Shown here in pieces: positions 33,920 through 46,868 of a DNA stretch of 64,000 nucleotides (position 1 is the stretch's first letter; the number at the start of each line of letters is the position of its first letter). The notes under the pieces are model-generated. The model did not search any database, was not told where the DNA came from, and was given only the letters and a program-made list of their open reading frames with translations. Source of the stretch: Ciona savignyi. Its lineage: Eukaryota > Chordata > Ascidiacea > Phlebobranchia > Cionidae. The DNA is taken from assembly GCA_000149265.1 (NCBI GenBank), contig CH002901.1, forward strand, positions 904,267 to 968,266, written 5' to 3'. A program made the translations under genes and the position numbers.

Positions 33920-36900
33920 ATGGCACAACAACAGCAGGTAAACTGTGTGGCTATACATTTTGCCGTCATCGAGATTTAGAGATGACCCAGTTCCTTTGTT
34001 TATATGCGCAAAACCAGTCGTGTAGTTTTTTGTTTAAATGCAACTGTGCAAAGTTTTGGAAAATGTGGTTAATGATTGCTGGTATTTTAACTTGCTTTAT
34101 AAAATCTTTTTGGAAATGCCCAATACGCGGGTTATAAGCGTTGGTGGATTATTATGAAACCGAAATTGTATTTGTTCACTATTTTATAAACAATAAACAC
34201 CCTTCTCTATATACAGTATACGAAATACGACGCTGTGTATTGTGTACTGTATCTCCATTACCCGCTCGCTAGCAACTGAAACTTAAAATGAGTCACACTA
34301 CAGTTAGGGCAGGATGCATGTGTGGATGAGATGACGTTGTCGGCATAAAAATGAATGAAATGAGTGGCGGTATAAATTAGTAGAATTTGCTGGCGTAAAC
34401 AAGTACTAAAGTAACTGGCGTCATTATAAAGTGTGTAGCACATGTTAAAAGGCCCTGTAGTCGTTTACAATAGTCAGCGGCTTTTTTTGTCCAACCTAAA
34501 TAGTGAGATATATGGAGTGTTATAAATCTTGCATTATAACTACATAAATTATTATTTTAGCAGCAGCAGCAATGGATGCAGATGCCACAAAGCATTCCAG
34601 GATGTCCTCCTGGCTTGGAATACTTCACTCAACTGGACCAAGTCCTTGTTCATCAGCAAATTGAACTGTTCGAGGGTAGGCTGAAGTGTTGCTGATACAT
34701 TGCTCGTTATTTTTTAATGTTGATTAGTGTTATAGTAACAACACTTTAGTTTGGTGTCGGTTATTTATAAAACCATTGTACACGTTTATTTTTCAGTATT
34801 AACAAGTATAGAAACGAAAAATCGATTCGTCATCAAAAACTCGCTGGGTCAACAATGTTACTATGCTTATGAAGGTATGCTTCTTAAATTTAGTATTAAA
34901 TCAAACGTATATAGGTGGCGGTAAGCCAATGTCTTTCTATAATAATAATATTATATTTTTTTAGAATCGGGATTATGTATGAGAATATGCTGTGGACCAA
35001 ATCGTGGTTTTGTTATGCACGTCGTTGACAATGCTGGTCGTGTAAGTACACAGAGATATTTCTTCTATAGCATTATGTCATAAAATCACATCTGCTGTGT
35101 AGCATTACACCAGTCACTTGATCTGGAATTTACGAAACTCGTGACCAGGGACAAATGTCCGCTCTGATCGTATCGTGACCAATTCATAATTAAGCGCCTG
35201 CTGTGCCATTGCGTATTAGATACTAAACGAATGCTATCATAGTCGCTGAATTACTGGTTAATTCAAAGACTGTTGTTCATCATATTATTAAAAATACACA
35301 TTGCAATAGCTGACACGACATTCCGATAGTTATAACGACAGTCTAAGTTGTCCCACACTCCGGAATAAAATTGAGAATCGTACCTTAAACTATATCTATA
35401 ACATGTTATTTGTTGGCGTAAACTGCGAATGAACCCAAGGTGCTTTAACAGTTAAATCTATATATAAAAGAGAAAGGTAATTGGCGACCCATATGTTGTT
35501 TTGTATAGCGCCGGGCACGTTAAAGAAGCGAATATTTCTGATAAAATATTTATTATTGTTGATTTATTGAATAACTGGCACCCAAACGAGGTGCCCAAAC
35601 ATCGTATTTATGTTTTATTGTTGTTTATTGGAGGCAGGGCAAAAAAAAATCGACCAAAAAACGCGCAAGTTTCCTCTAAAATACTCGTCACTTATGAGCG
35701 ACAACGCCTGAATACATATATATTTTGCATTGCGGCGAGCGTTTTTAATAACTCATTTCGACATTTTTGTACCGAACAGGAAGTGATCCGCATGACCAGA
35801 GAATTCAAATGTTGTGCTGGCTGTTGCTGGTGCGCCAACAACAACCACTGTGCCTTTCACATCACAGTTGAATCGCCAGTTGGAACTCACATTGGCACGA
35901 TTAAGCAAGCGTAAGTTCTTAGCCTGCGTTTGGCCTGAGGTCCACCTTTAGTTCGCCCATCTCTACGCCCTTTTAAAGTTTTGGCGAGTACCCCGACATT
36001 ATCTTATACAACACGTGTTCAAACCGCTAGTCGAATTGTGATGGGATCAAAATCAGCCGCTGGAAAGGTTGTGTCTTTAGTAAAGTCACTTCGGTGACAT
36101 TGCTTGACCCCCCCCCCCAAACACAAAAAAAAACATTGCTTGAACCCGAACGGTCGTGTGGCTGAATGGTTAACGCGACCGATTCATATACCAATTCGAT
36201 ATATAAAAACGGAGTGACGAGCCCACAGTGACTTCATGTTGTGTTCGAAACTTATTCTATCAAAAAATAACAAACGTTGCTTGAACCCAGTAGATCAAGG
36301 AATGATGGGCCTAAAACAAAAGCTATATATATGTCTATAACATACCCAACATGGTGCAATATCTAAGTAAACCCGACTAAGCAAACAGAAATCTAAACAA
36401 TACCCGGTAAACAGCATCCTTTGTCCCACCCTTTGGGATAAAAATAAGTATTCCATGGTCTGCCCTTTGTCTGTTTGTTTGCCTTCAATCGAATAAATCG
36501 GTTTCTTAGATACGGCAATTATTTCTGCTTTCTCGGAGTTACACCTGTTCTGCTAATAGTTATTTTAATATGTTATTTAATATCGTTCCATGTATTTTTC
36601 TTCACTAAAGCCAATCCTGCTGGATTCCGAACTACACGATTCTGGACGAGAACGACAAGGCGATATTTAAAATCGAGGGACCGTGTTGTGTGTGCCAAGG
36701 ACCATGCTGCACATGTGACTTCCCATTTAACATCAAGACAATAGACGGAGCCGAAACTACAGTGGGAAGTGTGACGAAACAATGGTCCGGTCTTGGCAGA
36801 GAAATGTTCACCGACGCTACCAATTTCTCAGTTACTTGTATGTTAAGTGTAGCACCACTATAAATAAGTAGAGTTGAAATAATTTACGCCATATATATTC

Positions 36901-37388
36901 AACTAAATTTTATAGTTCTGTTATTTGAATCGTAAATTAATACCGTTAGTGATTGCACCTAGAGGTATAAAAGTTGACAGAAAACTTCAAACATATCTAA
37001 AGCATAAAATTAATCTAGTTGTGTTCCCCGCTTACCAAATTAATTTGAGTCTGTATTTCATACTCATTTTTATAGATCGAAATAGTAAATTTAGTGTAAA
37101 CATAATATTTTATTTGTTTTTTTTACAGTCCCCAAAGATTTGGACGTCAAACTGAAAGCTGTTTTGTTGGGTGCAACTTTCCTTATTGTAAGTATTTCCT
37201 ATAACCTTTGATAGTCGAGTTACCGAGTTGATCACGTGACGTGAAACAAAATTACTTAAGCGTGACGCCACACTCGATGTGTTTGAATCGAAGCGTGACG
37301 TGAACCGCCCATACTTTAGCTGCAACGAGCGTTAAATCCATATTTTACATTGCAGGACATCATGTTCTTTGAGAGAAATAACAACTAG
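33920..37388 (+). CDS. PLSCR: Phospholipid scramblase, copy 1 (8 exons, 245 aa)
   Basis: Exons are 33920-33937, 34561-34675, 34797-34874, 34965-35041, 35780-35910, 36611-36837, 37129-37187 and 37356-37388; all phases agree. Scramblases are membrane proteins thought to move phospholipids between leaflets in response to Ca2+. Visible family marks are the N-terminal [36 protein letters not shown], a Cys cluster [12 protein letters not shown] (likely palmitoylation site), [26 protein letters not shown] and the Ca2+-motif region [20 protein letters not shown]-terminal membrane segment runs [17 protein letters not shown]. The N-terminus is a short Gln-rich tail, much shorter than the proline-rich tail of vertebrate PLSCR1. 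The 18-nt first exon (MAQQQQ) is the least certain part. An AATAAA lies 87 nt after the stop. Confidence 0.92.
36151..36260 (+). repeat. tRNA-derived SINE copy in scramblase 1 intron 5
   Basis: It has a clear A-box (GTGTGGCTGAATGGTTAACG) and a B-box-like GTGTTCGAAACTT at the end. Direct repeats CATTGCTTGAACCC and CGTTGCTTGAACCC flank it and may be a target-site duplication. A C-tract and an A-tract precede it. Confidence 0.65.
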
Positions 37389-39080
37389 ACGTGCTGACTT
37401 CCGAAATTCAATCCAGTATTTCCTCATTTAACCGGCATCATTATACACCAAACGGCCAATGCGTTTGTTTTTTTAATAAAACTATATATGTACTCCGTTT
37501 TTAACAGTTAATCATATTTTATTTCTGTTGTGATTATTTTATACCAATAAACGCCAACAATAACTGAGACCATGCCGACAAGGCCACTGTATTAATTCAT
37601 TTAAAATAAAAACGCGGCGTATCTATGCACCTTTATCTGAAAATGCAATCGATTCGGACGTACTATAGATGTGTTTCTTATGTGCTGTCCTTTTAAAGTC
37701 GTATGGTATATCGGCATATTTCCTCATATTTCATCTAAAGTATCAAAATATAAAAGTATCAATATAAAACTACATAGCCCAAGATAGTAAAAATAAATAT
37801 GTTTAATGCTCAAAAGGAGGACTCGCTTATTGCTTATAATATACAGGTAAAGTATTGGTAATGTTGTATTGTAAGTAATGCCTTCAATGTAACACATGAA
37901 TATTGGCCTAAACGCCGAACAATAAAGATACAAAATTAAAGGAGAATTTAAGTGGTCGTTAATTAGTTCAGCTTAATGCGGCTGAAGCTTCCGTAAACAC
38001 AGCAGAAACATTATATTCATTTGTTGGTCCCTTCCAATTTCGGTTTTAAGAAAATGCAACAGCTAGGCAGGTTTCAAATATTAGCAACAGCTACTGGATA
38101 AGGTCTAAGACTGTTATAAAATGGTGTATTTTTATGATAATAATTATGAATTAACATTTTCATGATAAAAAAGTGTATAAAAATAACATTTAGGTTTTTG
38201 TTGTACCTAGAAAACAATATAGTTGATTAGTGAAATAGATTCTCAAAAAAGGTAACATTACTGTATCAACGATATATCAGCATCATAAAATTAAATTGCA
38301 GTTCTTGTACAGTATGGTAATGGTCCAGTGCTATTGAAATATTCTTAGTTTTGTATCGCTTGTGTGAAAAACGTTTTTCTCTCGCCAAGGTGTTTTAGCC
38401 CTTCACTATTTTAAGCTTATCTTCTAGTTAAAGCCAAACGCTAGGTGATCTATGCCAACGAATAGCAGATTCGTAAAGGAGACCAGCTGATATATGGTTA
38501 CATCGTCCTTTTATTAATCAAAAGTGTAATTTGACAACCAAAGTTTTGTTGCCATTACCACTACCCAAGAAAGAAATATTAGATTTGAAAAACAGAGGAC
38601 GACAATGAACACGCAAGTACGTTTTAGTTATTATGTTTAAGACTCGCCCAAGGCTATTTGGTCACTCTCGGCTCAAAGGCATATAAGGTAGTTTAGTAGT
38701 TTTAACAAGTAAACCCCATATTTTCTCATAGTGACAATGGTTTACTTTATTTTTTAGCTCATAAAAAGTCACATTGATTCAAAAGGGCATTCTATCATAA
38801 ATAAATTTAACAGCATATCGAATATCTGTTGAAATACAGCTTTTTGTAGTGTATGGCAGTTCATCAGATATTAGATATCATTCAACGAACACTGTTGGTT
38901 GCTAAGACTAAAAGAAAGATTGTAGAAACACGAGACTCTGTTCGCTTTGTCAGACCGAGGACAATTGAATGACTTTAGTATAAAGCTAGATCGGTAAGCC
39001 TACTGTGGCAAAGCAAACAATATAAGGCGTTAGGATTGCCACTTCATTTTGTAGCTGGTATAGGGTTGTTGTAGAATATT
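37389..39080. other. Intergenic region between scramblases 1 and 2
   Basis: It is AT-rich, with poly(A) signals at the left end and no coding or repeat feature that I can support. It should contain the scramblase 2 promoter. Confidence 0.5.
37475..37480 (+). terminator. Poly(A) signal of scramblase 1
   Basis: AATAAA lies 87 nt past the stop codon; another AATAAA follows about 70 nt later. Confidence 0.6.
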
Positions 39081-40722
39081 ATGGATATACAGGAGGTAGG
39101 AAACTTGGCTCAATGATGCCTGTTATACTGTTTTCTTATTAATTATTTACTGTATTGCAGCCTCCCAAATATGGTCAAGGTGCTTTACCCGGGCAAGCTC
39201 AGCCTGCAGTATGGATGCAGATGCCACAAAGCATTCTCGGGTGCCCTCCTGGCTTGGAATATCTCTCTCAGCTGGATCAGTTGCTGATTCAGCAAAAAGT
39301 TGAACTTTTTGAAGGTACGAAAGGAATTTAAGCATAGCTATTCGTTACAGTAAAACCCTTCTGGTGATTGTCAATAAAACAACATTAACGCTTTATAGTG
39401 ATGACGAATATTGAAACGGAAAATCGGTTCGTGGTGAAGAACGCTCTTGGTCAGCAGTGCTACTACGCATACGAAGGTAAGTCGACAGCCACGCCTAATT
39501 GGGGCAATGTTTAACATGTTCAATTATTCAGAATCGGACTTCTGTATGAGGTTCTGCTGTGGCAGTGAACGCGGTTTTATGATGCACATTGTGGACAACA
39601 CCGGGAAGGTAGGAAATACAATTTTATTCATGCGTTACATTGAAAAACCTTACTTGCAATACAACATTACTAATATTTAACCTGTACACCATAAGCAATA
39701 TATAAACGAGTCCTTCTTTTAAGCATTAAGCATATTTATTTTTACTATCTTGGGCTATGTAGGTTATATATTTTAATACTTTAGCTCGATGAAATATGAG
39801 ATTTAAAACAACCAAGGCAGCTGATTGGATTGGTTATTTATCTGTTAAACACCTTGCTGTCACGACGACAGGAAGTGATGCGGATTACCAGAGAGTTCAA
39901 ATGCTGTGCTGGTTGTTGCTGGTGCGCCAACACTGATTGCTGCGCATACGTCATCACCGTAGAAGCTGCAGATGGTACACTGCTTGGAACAATACGACAA
40001 TCGTACGTTTGATACAACATAACACTCTTTTTTGCAATTGTTTCTTTTACAAAGTAATATCACATTACTTGTGTATTTCTTTGGGAATAATATGCTACCT
40101 GCCCATTGAAACCATAATTTAAAACCTAAAAAATAAACGAAAATTCGATTTCAGACAGTCTTGCTGGATTCCCATGTACGAGATTTTAGACGCGACTGGT
40201 CATAAGGTGTTCGATATCGAAGGCCCATGCTGTGTATGTCCAGGACCGTGCTGCACATGCGATTTTCCCTTCGAAATCAAGGCCAACTCTGTAGCTGGTT
40301 GGTAGCATCACGAAGCAATGGTCTGGTCTTACCAAGGAATTATTCACGAACGCGACTAATTTCTCTGCAACATGTGCGTCGAACGTTTGTGTTTTTACAA
40401 ACTCCCCTTTTTAAATATTTATTAATGTACTTGACTTGCAGTTCCTAAAGACTTGGACGTGAAAATAAAGGGTGTTCTTCTTGGTGCTACTTTCCTGATC
40501 GTAAGTTGCTTTTTAAAGTTTATAGGAAAGAGATAGTAATATGAACACCCTAACAATAGCTATATCTCCATTGTTTGTGCATTTACAAAACTATTAGTCC
40601 GTAATTCTAACTAGATTTTAATGTTAGTTTAAACCCCGTATAGACCTGCCTTTATAAAAATTAAATTTTGATTTTATTTTCCAATTTAGGACATGATGTT
40701 CTTCGAGCAAAATGAAAATTGA
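39081..40722 (+). pseudogene. Phospholipid scramblase, copy 2, with an 8-nt net deletion breaking the frame
   Basis: Exons are 39081-39095 (tentative), 39161-39314, 39399-39476, 39532-39608, 39872-40002, 40155-40373, 40442-40500 and 40690-40722. Exons 3, 4, 5, 7 and 8 have exactly the lengths of copy 1 (78, 77, 131, 59, 33), with all splice sites and motifs intact ([60 protein letters not shown]). Exon 6 is 219 nt instead of 227. After FEIKANSVA the frame runs into TAG at about 40303, whereas GSITKQWSG resumes in another frame. The lost stretch lies in a variable loop. The cause may be a sequencing or assembly error, a segregating null allele or a young pseudogene; everything else looks under constraint. 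A chain stopped here would lack the Ca2+ motif and the membrane helix. Confidence 0.85.
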
Positions 40723-43700
40723 GCGCTCGAAAAAGTCAGAGACAAAATAAGGCCGTTCTACTAATATTTTATATAACTTATACAGTGTAAATAATTCATA
40801 AGTAGTTTAAATATCCCTACAGGTATTATAATTCATATGTAGTTATGTATCCCTACAGGTATTATTGATGGAATGGGGAATTATTTTGCATTTGTTTACT
40901 TGCACTTTTATTTTAAATGAGTGTAACTATACATATGCACTCTAAAAGGACTTTTAGATTAGAAATCTGATATCAGTTATAATTTATCCAGTGGCTTATA
41001 AGCTACCTCACCGGTACCACTGAATATCCTTCAATCCACGTCAAAATAAATTTCCTTGTTTATAAAATTCACGTTTTAGTAATGATGCACCTTATGTAAT
41101 ACATTTGTGTATGTGAATTAACACTGATACGTCCCCAATGAAAGACGTGAAAATGTTTTCGATTTGTAATAGTAAAACAATTAAATTTTACCTTAAAGCG
41201 TTTTAACCTGTATAAAAATCTACCTACACAAAATACAATTCTTTCTCAAGTCCATTCGAAGAATGGGTGAAGAATATATTAAATAATATATAATATATTG
41301 TTATTTTAAGTAATTAGTGTACGGTTTTGTTTACCAGTTGCCTACCTACATGCTGAGTTGATTAACAAGTCGGATACATATTTTATCCAAGTAACAGTAG
41401 TAAATAACAAACAGTATACTACATAACAAAATGAGTACGATAAACAAAATAAATGTTACGTTACAACAATATATGTTATCTTTGTTTTTCTGAACTCATC
41501 ACAGAAAGCGAAATACATAGGTGTTCAATCGACTGATAAACAATGACATCTAGTAAAATAAACTAGTTCAGTTTGTCGTTTTATAATAAGTTTTGCAGTA
41601 ACGTGACTTCATTCATATTTGATAACGAGGCAAAAAGTCTTAAAATTTAAAATCGAAACTGTTGTTTTTTTAACTAGACTAATTTTCAAACCTATAATGG
41701 ATAAGATAGGCTATTCATGGACAATCGTCAGATTATCTCGCGCCCTCGAGTTAACCATTCAAGCACCCAACCAAACATTCATCATTATTTTAACCGGCCC
41801 AAGTTTTGAAACCATGATGGACTCGTCACTAATTTCGTTTTTTAATATCCATTTTTTGTATGTGCATATAATTTTTCAAGACTCAGCACATGACGAACGT
41901 TTTAAATTTTATTGTAAGATTTTGTTTTTGTACACGCGTTATGCTTTTCCAACACTTGTATATTATTTTTAATTTATACTGTAGGCTTGATATAAAAATA
42001 ATGAAACAAGCACCTCAACACCATATTGAATATTCGTATTATAAGGTAGAGTTTAGCTACATTAATAATAATAATAAAGAGCATTCCAAATTTGCCGCAA
42101 ATCCATGAGTAAACATGTTCCTACAACATATCCTACTTAGTGACAATCGCAGAACACAAAGTTTTAGTAAGCGATGTCAAAACATGCAACAATCCTTTTT
42201 GGTTAAGCCAAATGCAAAGAGGGCGTCGTTTGTTAAAGGTGTTGTTCTTCCGTATAGTTGTGGGTTCTCCTCCAGCATTTCTTTGTAACCAGAGGGTATC
42301 ATATCTTAGTCGTTTGGTATCTGGTTCCATGAGTCTTGTAAACCTGCAAGCAAAGCTTTTTTGCTTTTTTACCTAGCTAAGTCTCGCCATGATGGGCTCT
42401 TCCCAAAATAATGTTTTAGTATGGAATTTGTATACGTTTCGATCGTGTTAAAAAATTCGAGAACACAACCTTGCGCGAACCAGCAGTTTTTATACCGAGC
42501 CAATTTCCGACCCATGATGGGCTCGTCACCAGGGTTTGTTGGATAAGAGTGGGCATTTGTATCGTTCGCGTTAACCATTCGGCCACACAACCGTACGCGA
42601 ACAAGCTGTTATCGACATGGATAGATCAACTTTCGCAGTCCGCCATCTTTTGAGCGTTTTGGTCACGTGATGCTGACTCGTTTCATTGTGCGATCAAGCG
42701 TGAGTGACGTCAAACGATCACATGACAAAAGCCCTTTAGCACACCAGTCTTGAGCTTGCGTGAATAATGACATAGTTACTTCATTGTTCATTTTATGGTT
42801 CTTGAACGAGGTGGAAAATTACCACGGTATTACAATAGCGTACTCACTACGTTAATAGATAAACATTATCATTTACCATGTGATATACCATATTTATTAT
42901 TAACTAAGAAAACCAGAAAGCAAACTTTTTATGACTCATCAAACTATACAAGTCTTTATAGCAGTTATTCAGTTTTAAAGACTATTCGTTGGTTAGTATT
43001 TTATTAAGACCATAAAACGTCATTTTACTTTACACCGTAAAATAGTGTTTCCATATCCTACGTCAGGATTTATCAACCAGGGATATTCGCGTCTTCTAAG
43101 GGTATGAAGCACAATCTTTTTGAGGATGCAATGTACTCTTCCACGGGCCCACTTCAAAATAATATTAATCGACCGGTGAAAAGGGTTTCTCGTTTTATTG
43201 TGACTGAACAATGGAATGGTCGTAACCATAGGATACTTTGTTAGCTTATTAAACAACAAAGGTAAATAGCGCTGATATCTTAGCTAATAGCTTATTTTAC
43301 GGGTTTAATATTTATTTTCTTTCGAGGTCACGTGTGACGTTGTGAAACTATGTCTTAAACATCCTACACACCTGGACACGTTAATCGCTAAAGCGTGCTG
43401 TTTATTATTTACATCACAAGATTTATTGTACTTTGTCGGATAGTTAACTGTCTCATGATGCATGACCGCCTTATATACATGCAGTGATATACAGTGGTAA
43501 AGGGTGTAATTTGACCTGATACACCCATGGAAATCTATACATATCGCCGTAAATATTCAATTATTCATCAACGATTAATAAGATAATTTCGACCAACATT
43601 CCGATAAGTACGTTACCACATTTCGAGTATGTCCCAGCAGTTGTATTAAAACTGCTAGAACACTACAACGACATGACTAGTCTTATGTATACATAAGAGT

Positions 43701-44243
43701 TACCGATCAGCTCATGAGACGCTAATCTATAAAAGGTGGCTTGAACCAAATGTTGCTTAAAACTGAAGATTTAATAGTTTGGATTTTATTGTATTGTATA
43801 CACTGCAATTTCAACGATTAGCTTACAGCAGGCATGCGTCATAAAGTCGTCTGCGTACTATTATCCCGGGAAATAAACGTCAGCATCCTGCATTTTTATA
43901 AGTATATACAGTAGTTAGCCATGCTTTACACATATTTCAAAAGCTGCCTTTGTTTTATTTGGATTTGGTGTTGTGCAACATGTTATAGAATATCGCTCTT
44001 CCGTGAATCACCCGCTGAAACTCTAATGTATAGCCCACGCAATAGGCTTTCACGCTCTTTTTGTTTGAACGTCGTCGTTTTGGGATAATAAAAGGGCTGC
44101 GTTCATAACGCAAACCTAGCAAGGCGTTTCCACACAGCATTGACTACAACTTAGACCTGTTAGAACGGTAGATAATATATTGTTTAAGTAAGATCTGTTC
44201 TGTCAAAAGCGTCAAAGAGAGGTTCTGTCTAAATTAAAGAGAA
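40723..44243. other. Intergenic region between scramblases 2 and 3
   Basis: It holds decayed copies of the GTGTGGCYGAATGG SINE (about 41740-41840, 42375-42479 and 42480-42605, minus strand) and otherwise AT-rich sequence. No supported gene. An AATAAA near 41043 could serve scramblase 2. Confidence 0.5.
42480..42605 (-). repeat. tRNA-derived SINE copy, minus strand
   Basis: It reads ACCGAGCCAATTTCCGACCC (B-box side), then GATGGGCTCGTCACC and GCGTTAACCATTCGGCCACA (A-box side). A more decayed copy lies just to its left (42375-42479). Confidence 0.65.
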
Positions 44244-46868
44244 ATGGCAGCGGTTCACAATACGGTTTGTAAAAATGTTTAATTTTGTAATTTTGAAATT
44301 GTTTGTAGATCCTATCTATACCAATTGTGTTATTACCAGACAGGTCATCATCCAATTTAAATGGATTAAAACCATCAGTTTACTTCTAGTTCTTAACATG
44401 GTTTATGCCAACAGCAACCGCAGTACGGCACGACTAACAACTCACCCAGCAATCAAGGAACATGGATGGACATGCCGCCATCAGTACCAGGCTGTCCCGC
44501 TGGACTGGAATATCTTACACAACTTGACCAGGTTTTAGTCCACCAGCAGGTCGAGCTTTTTGAGGGTTAGTGAATATTAAGTTTTTCTTAAACCACGGTG
44601 TTTTCAAACTTCATTTGTTGTTTTCCTAATGCTTTGCAGCAATGACTGATTTCGAGACGAAGAATCGGTACGTCATCAAAAACTCACTTGGTCAGCAATG
44701 TTATTTCGCCAAGGAAGGTTGGTGCCTTGGCGGTTCACTATTTTAAATGCAAAAAAAACGGCCGTTAATACTCATATGCACCATTTTGCATTCAGAGTCA
44801 AGTCTGTTTCAACGCTTGTGCTGTGGTTCGGAACGTGGTTTTGAAGTCAAAGTAACAGACAACAACGGTCAGGTAAGTGACCAGCAGTTTGTTTTTTGTC
44901 CACACCAAACACATACCGCAAAGATGGAAGGAGAGGGAAGGAGAAAAACTGCTCACCAAAACTATCGAAATTACTATTAGCCCTTTCCTAAACACTACTC
45001 CCAACCCCAGAACTAACCCTAACTGTAACCCCATGTTTAAAACTAACTTTAATTCCCTAATCTTTATTTTAGTGTGCAGTTTTCCCTCCTTCCCATTTCC
45101 CTACTTTTAGTTTTCCACCGCAAAGCGTAAATGGACGTGTTGTTTTAAAAGGAGGTGATAAGAATGAGACGAAGGTTCAAATGCTGTGCGGGTTGCTGTT
45201 GGTGCGCAAACAGCGACACTTGTGCTTTTTTTCTTGAGGTCGAATCACCCACTGGTACATTCATAGGTGGAGTCAGGCAATCGTAAGTTAGGTTAAAATT
45301 TCATTTAATGTATTTGAGCTTAATATCGTAGGATAAAAAACAAAGGCGAGGTATAACAAGGCCAGTTATCAGATTAACTATAGAACCCCTCGTCTAAGTA
45401 TGTTATACCTTAACTACTGCAGTGTTCTATATATAAAAAGCACTTCTCCACTGGACTGAGCCGACTGTAGAGAAAACACATGTCATATTAATAACGGAAC
45501 AATTTGGCCATACGTGAAGTGATATATATGCGAATATTTGACAACGAGCGCTTAACAATTTTCGTCATCCGGCACATCCATGTCATAACTACTGGTAATA
45601 CAATCCGCACTGCACAGGCAATCATGTTGGTATCCGATGTATGAAGTGATGGACGCTTCCCAGAAATCCGTATTTAACATTGAGGGCCCCTGCTGTCCGA
45701 TCTCAGGGCCGTGTTGCACTTGCGATTTTGATTTTGTTGTCTCGACTACGGACGACTCTGCCACACCTGTTGGCAAAATCACCAAGCAATACTCAGGCTT
45801 CGTGAAAGAGGCTTTCACAAACGCCACTAATTTTAGCGTGACGTGTAAGTTTTTATTTGATTCGGGTATGTTTAAATAATCAGGAGATCACGTTTTATTC
45901 GAACTTGCAGTTCCAATGGACTTGGACGTGAAAATGAAGGCAGTGCTCTTGGGAGCCTCGCTATTGATTGTAAGTGACCAGAACGTTTTACATTAAAATA
46001 ATTTCTTTCTTGTATTTGAAAGTTAATGTTCCGTTTACTGCCACTTTTAGGAATATTTTAGCTTATCCGCTAATTTATAAACCACACAAACAATCCAAAC
46101 CTAAATAGGAGAATATACCTATGTGCCATTTCACAAACTTTAAGAATGTAGGTGGGATATTCTACACAGTGGTGTAGCCTACATGTACAACTGTGAGGGG
46201 GTGTCCAGCTTTTGTTTTTTATCGCGTTTATATCGAACCAAGTAAATTCAATAAGACATAAGCGGGACGTACGAATTCATAAGACTGACTATATGGCCCA
46301 AGCCGGTACACCGCACGTTATTCAGGACTGGTATCTCCCAACGACGGTAAACAAGCCAATGTAAACATCTAATTGTTTTTTTTACCGAGCCAAGTTTCGA
46401 ACCCATGTTGGTATCGTCACCTGTACCGTTTTTGCATAGTAATCGGTATATGTATCGGTCGCGTTAACCATTCGGCCACACCGTACATGTACACATCTAT
46501 TCGTCCCACGGTTTAGTCTGGTGATTTAGTGCGTCGCTTTTCAGTCGAAGTAGGTACGAAAACTGGTTGCTAGCTAGTCGGTTGTGTCCTTAGGCAAGGC
46601 ACTTAACGGACCTTGTCTGAATCTAGCGGATTAATGGGTTCTTCTAAATTGAAGGAACGTTTGAATCATACACAACACAATGCAATAGATCCGGTAGCCC
46701 GACGGTGGACGTGAGGTTATCTAACTATGTGTTAAACCCCTTAGTTTTTCTATTCACTGGGATAAGCATGAATATCCTATCCATATTACCTATATTAAAT
46801 CTAATATTTGTTTATATTTTTCGCAGGATTTCATGTACTTTGAAGAAAACCAAGATAACGACAGCTGA
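44244..46868 (+). CDS. PLSCR: Phospholipid scramblase, copy 3 (8 exons, about 261 aa)
   Basis: Exons are 44244-44264 (tentative), 44415-44565, 44640-44717, 44796-44872, 45152-45282, 45618-45844, 45911-45969 and 46827-46868. Exons 3-7 have the same lengths as copy 1 (78, 77, 131, 227, 59). Marks are [93 protein letters not shown] and a C-terminal hydrophobic helix. It is the most diverged copy: an MRRRFKCC stretch, PIS between the two CC motifs, and a longer acidic tail after the helix. The frame is intact. The first exon (MAAVHNT, donor GTTTGT) is a guess; the second exon must start at about 44415, because an in-frame TAA lies just upstream. The last intron contains two SINEs. The function should be as for copy 1. 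Confidence 0.88.
46376..46492 (-). repeat. tRNA-derived SINE copy in scramblase 3 intron 7
   Basis: It has B-box side ACCGAGCCAAGTTTCGAACC and A-box side GCGTTAACCATTCGGCCACA, with a T-tract at the left. It abuts the second SINE family copy at 46510. Confidence 0.75.
46510..46790 (+). repeat. SINE copy (CTAGTCGG / TCCTTGGGCAAGGCAC family)
   Basis: A tRNA-like head (GGTGATTTAGTGCGTCGC...GTACGAAAACTGG) is followed by GCTAGCTAGTCGGTTGTGTC, AGGCAAGGCACTTAACGGAC, the GGGTTCTTCTAAATTGAAGG block, GTGTTAAACCCCTTAG and a tail of ATCCTATCC units. It is the fullest copy in the window and lies in scramblase 3 intron 7. Confidence 0.75.

Noticed and set aside
36151..36260. Possible tRNA gene (A-box and B-box present)
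   Set aside because: The boxes are too far apart, no acceptor stem pairs, and the same unit is repeated many times; it is a SINE. The same reasoning applies to the other copies.
40289..40303. A GT...AG segment of 15 nt in scramblase 2 exon 6 as a tiny intron
   Set aside because: It is far too short to be spliced and removing it does not restore the frame; an 8-nt net deletion explains the data better.
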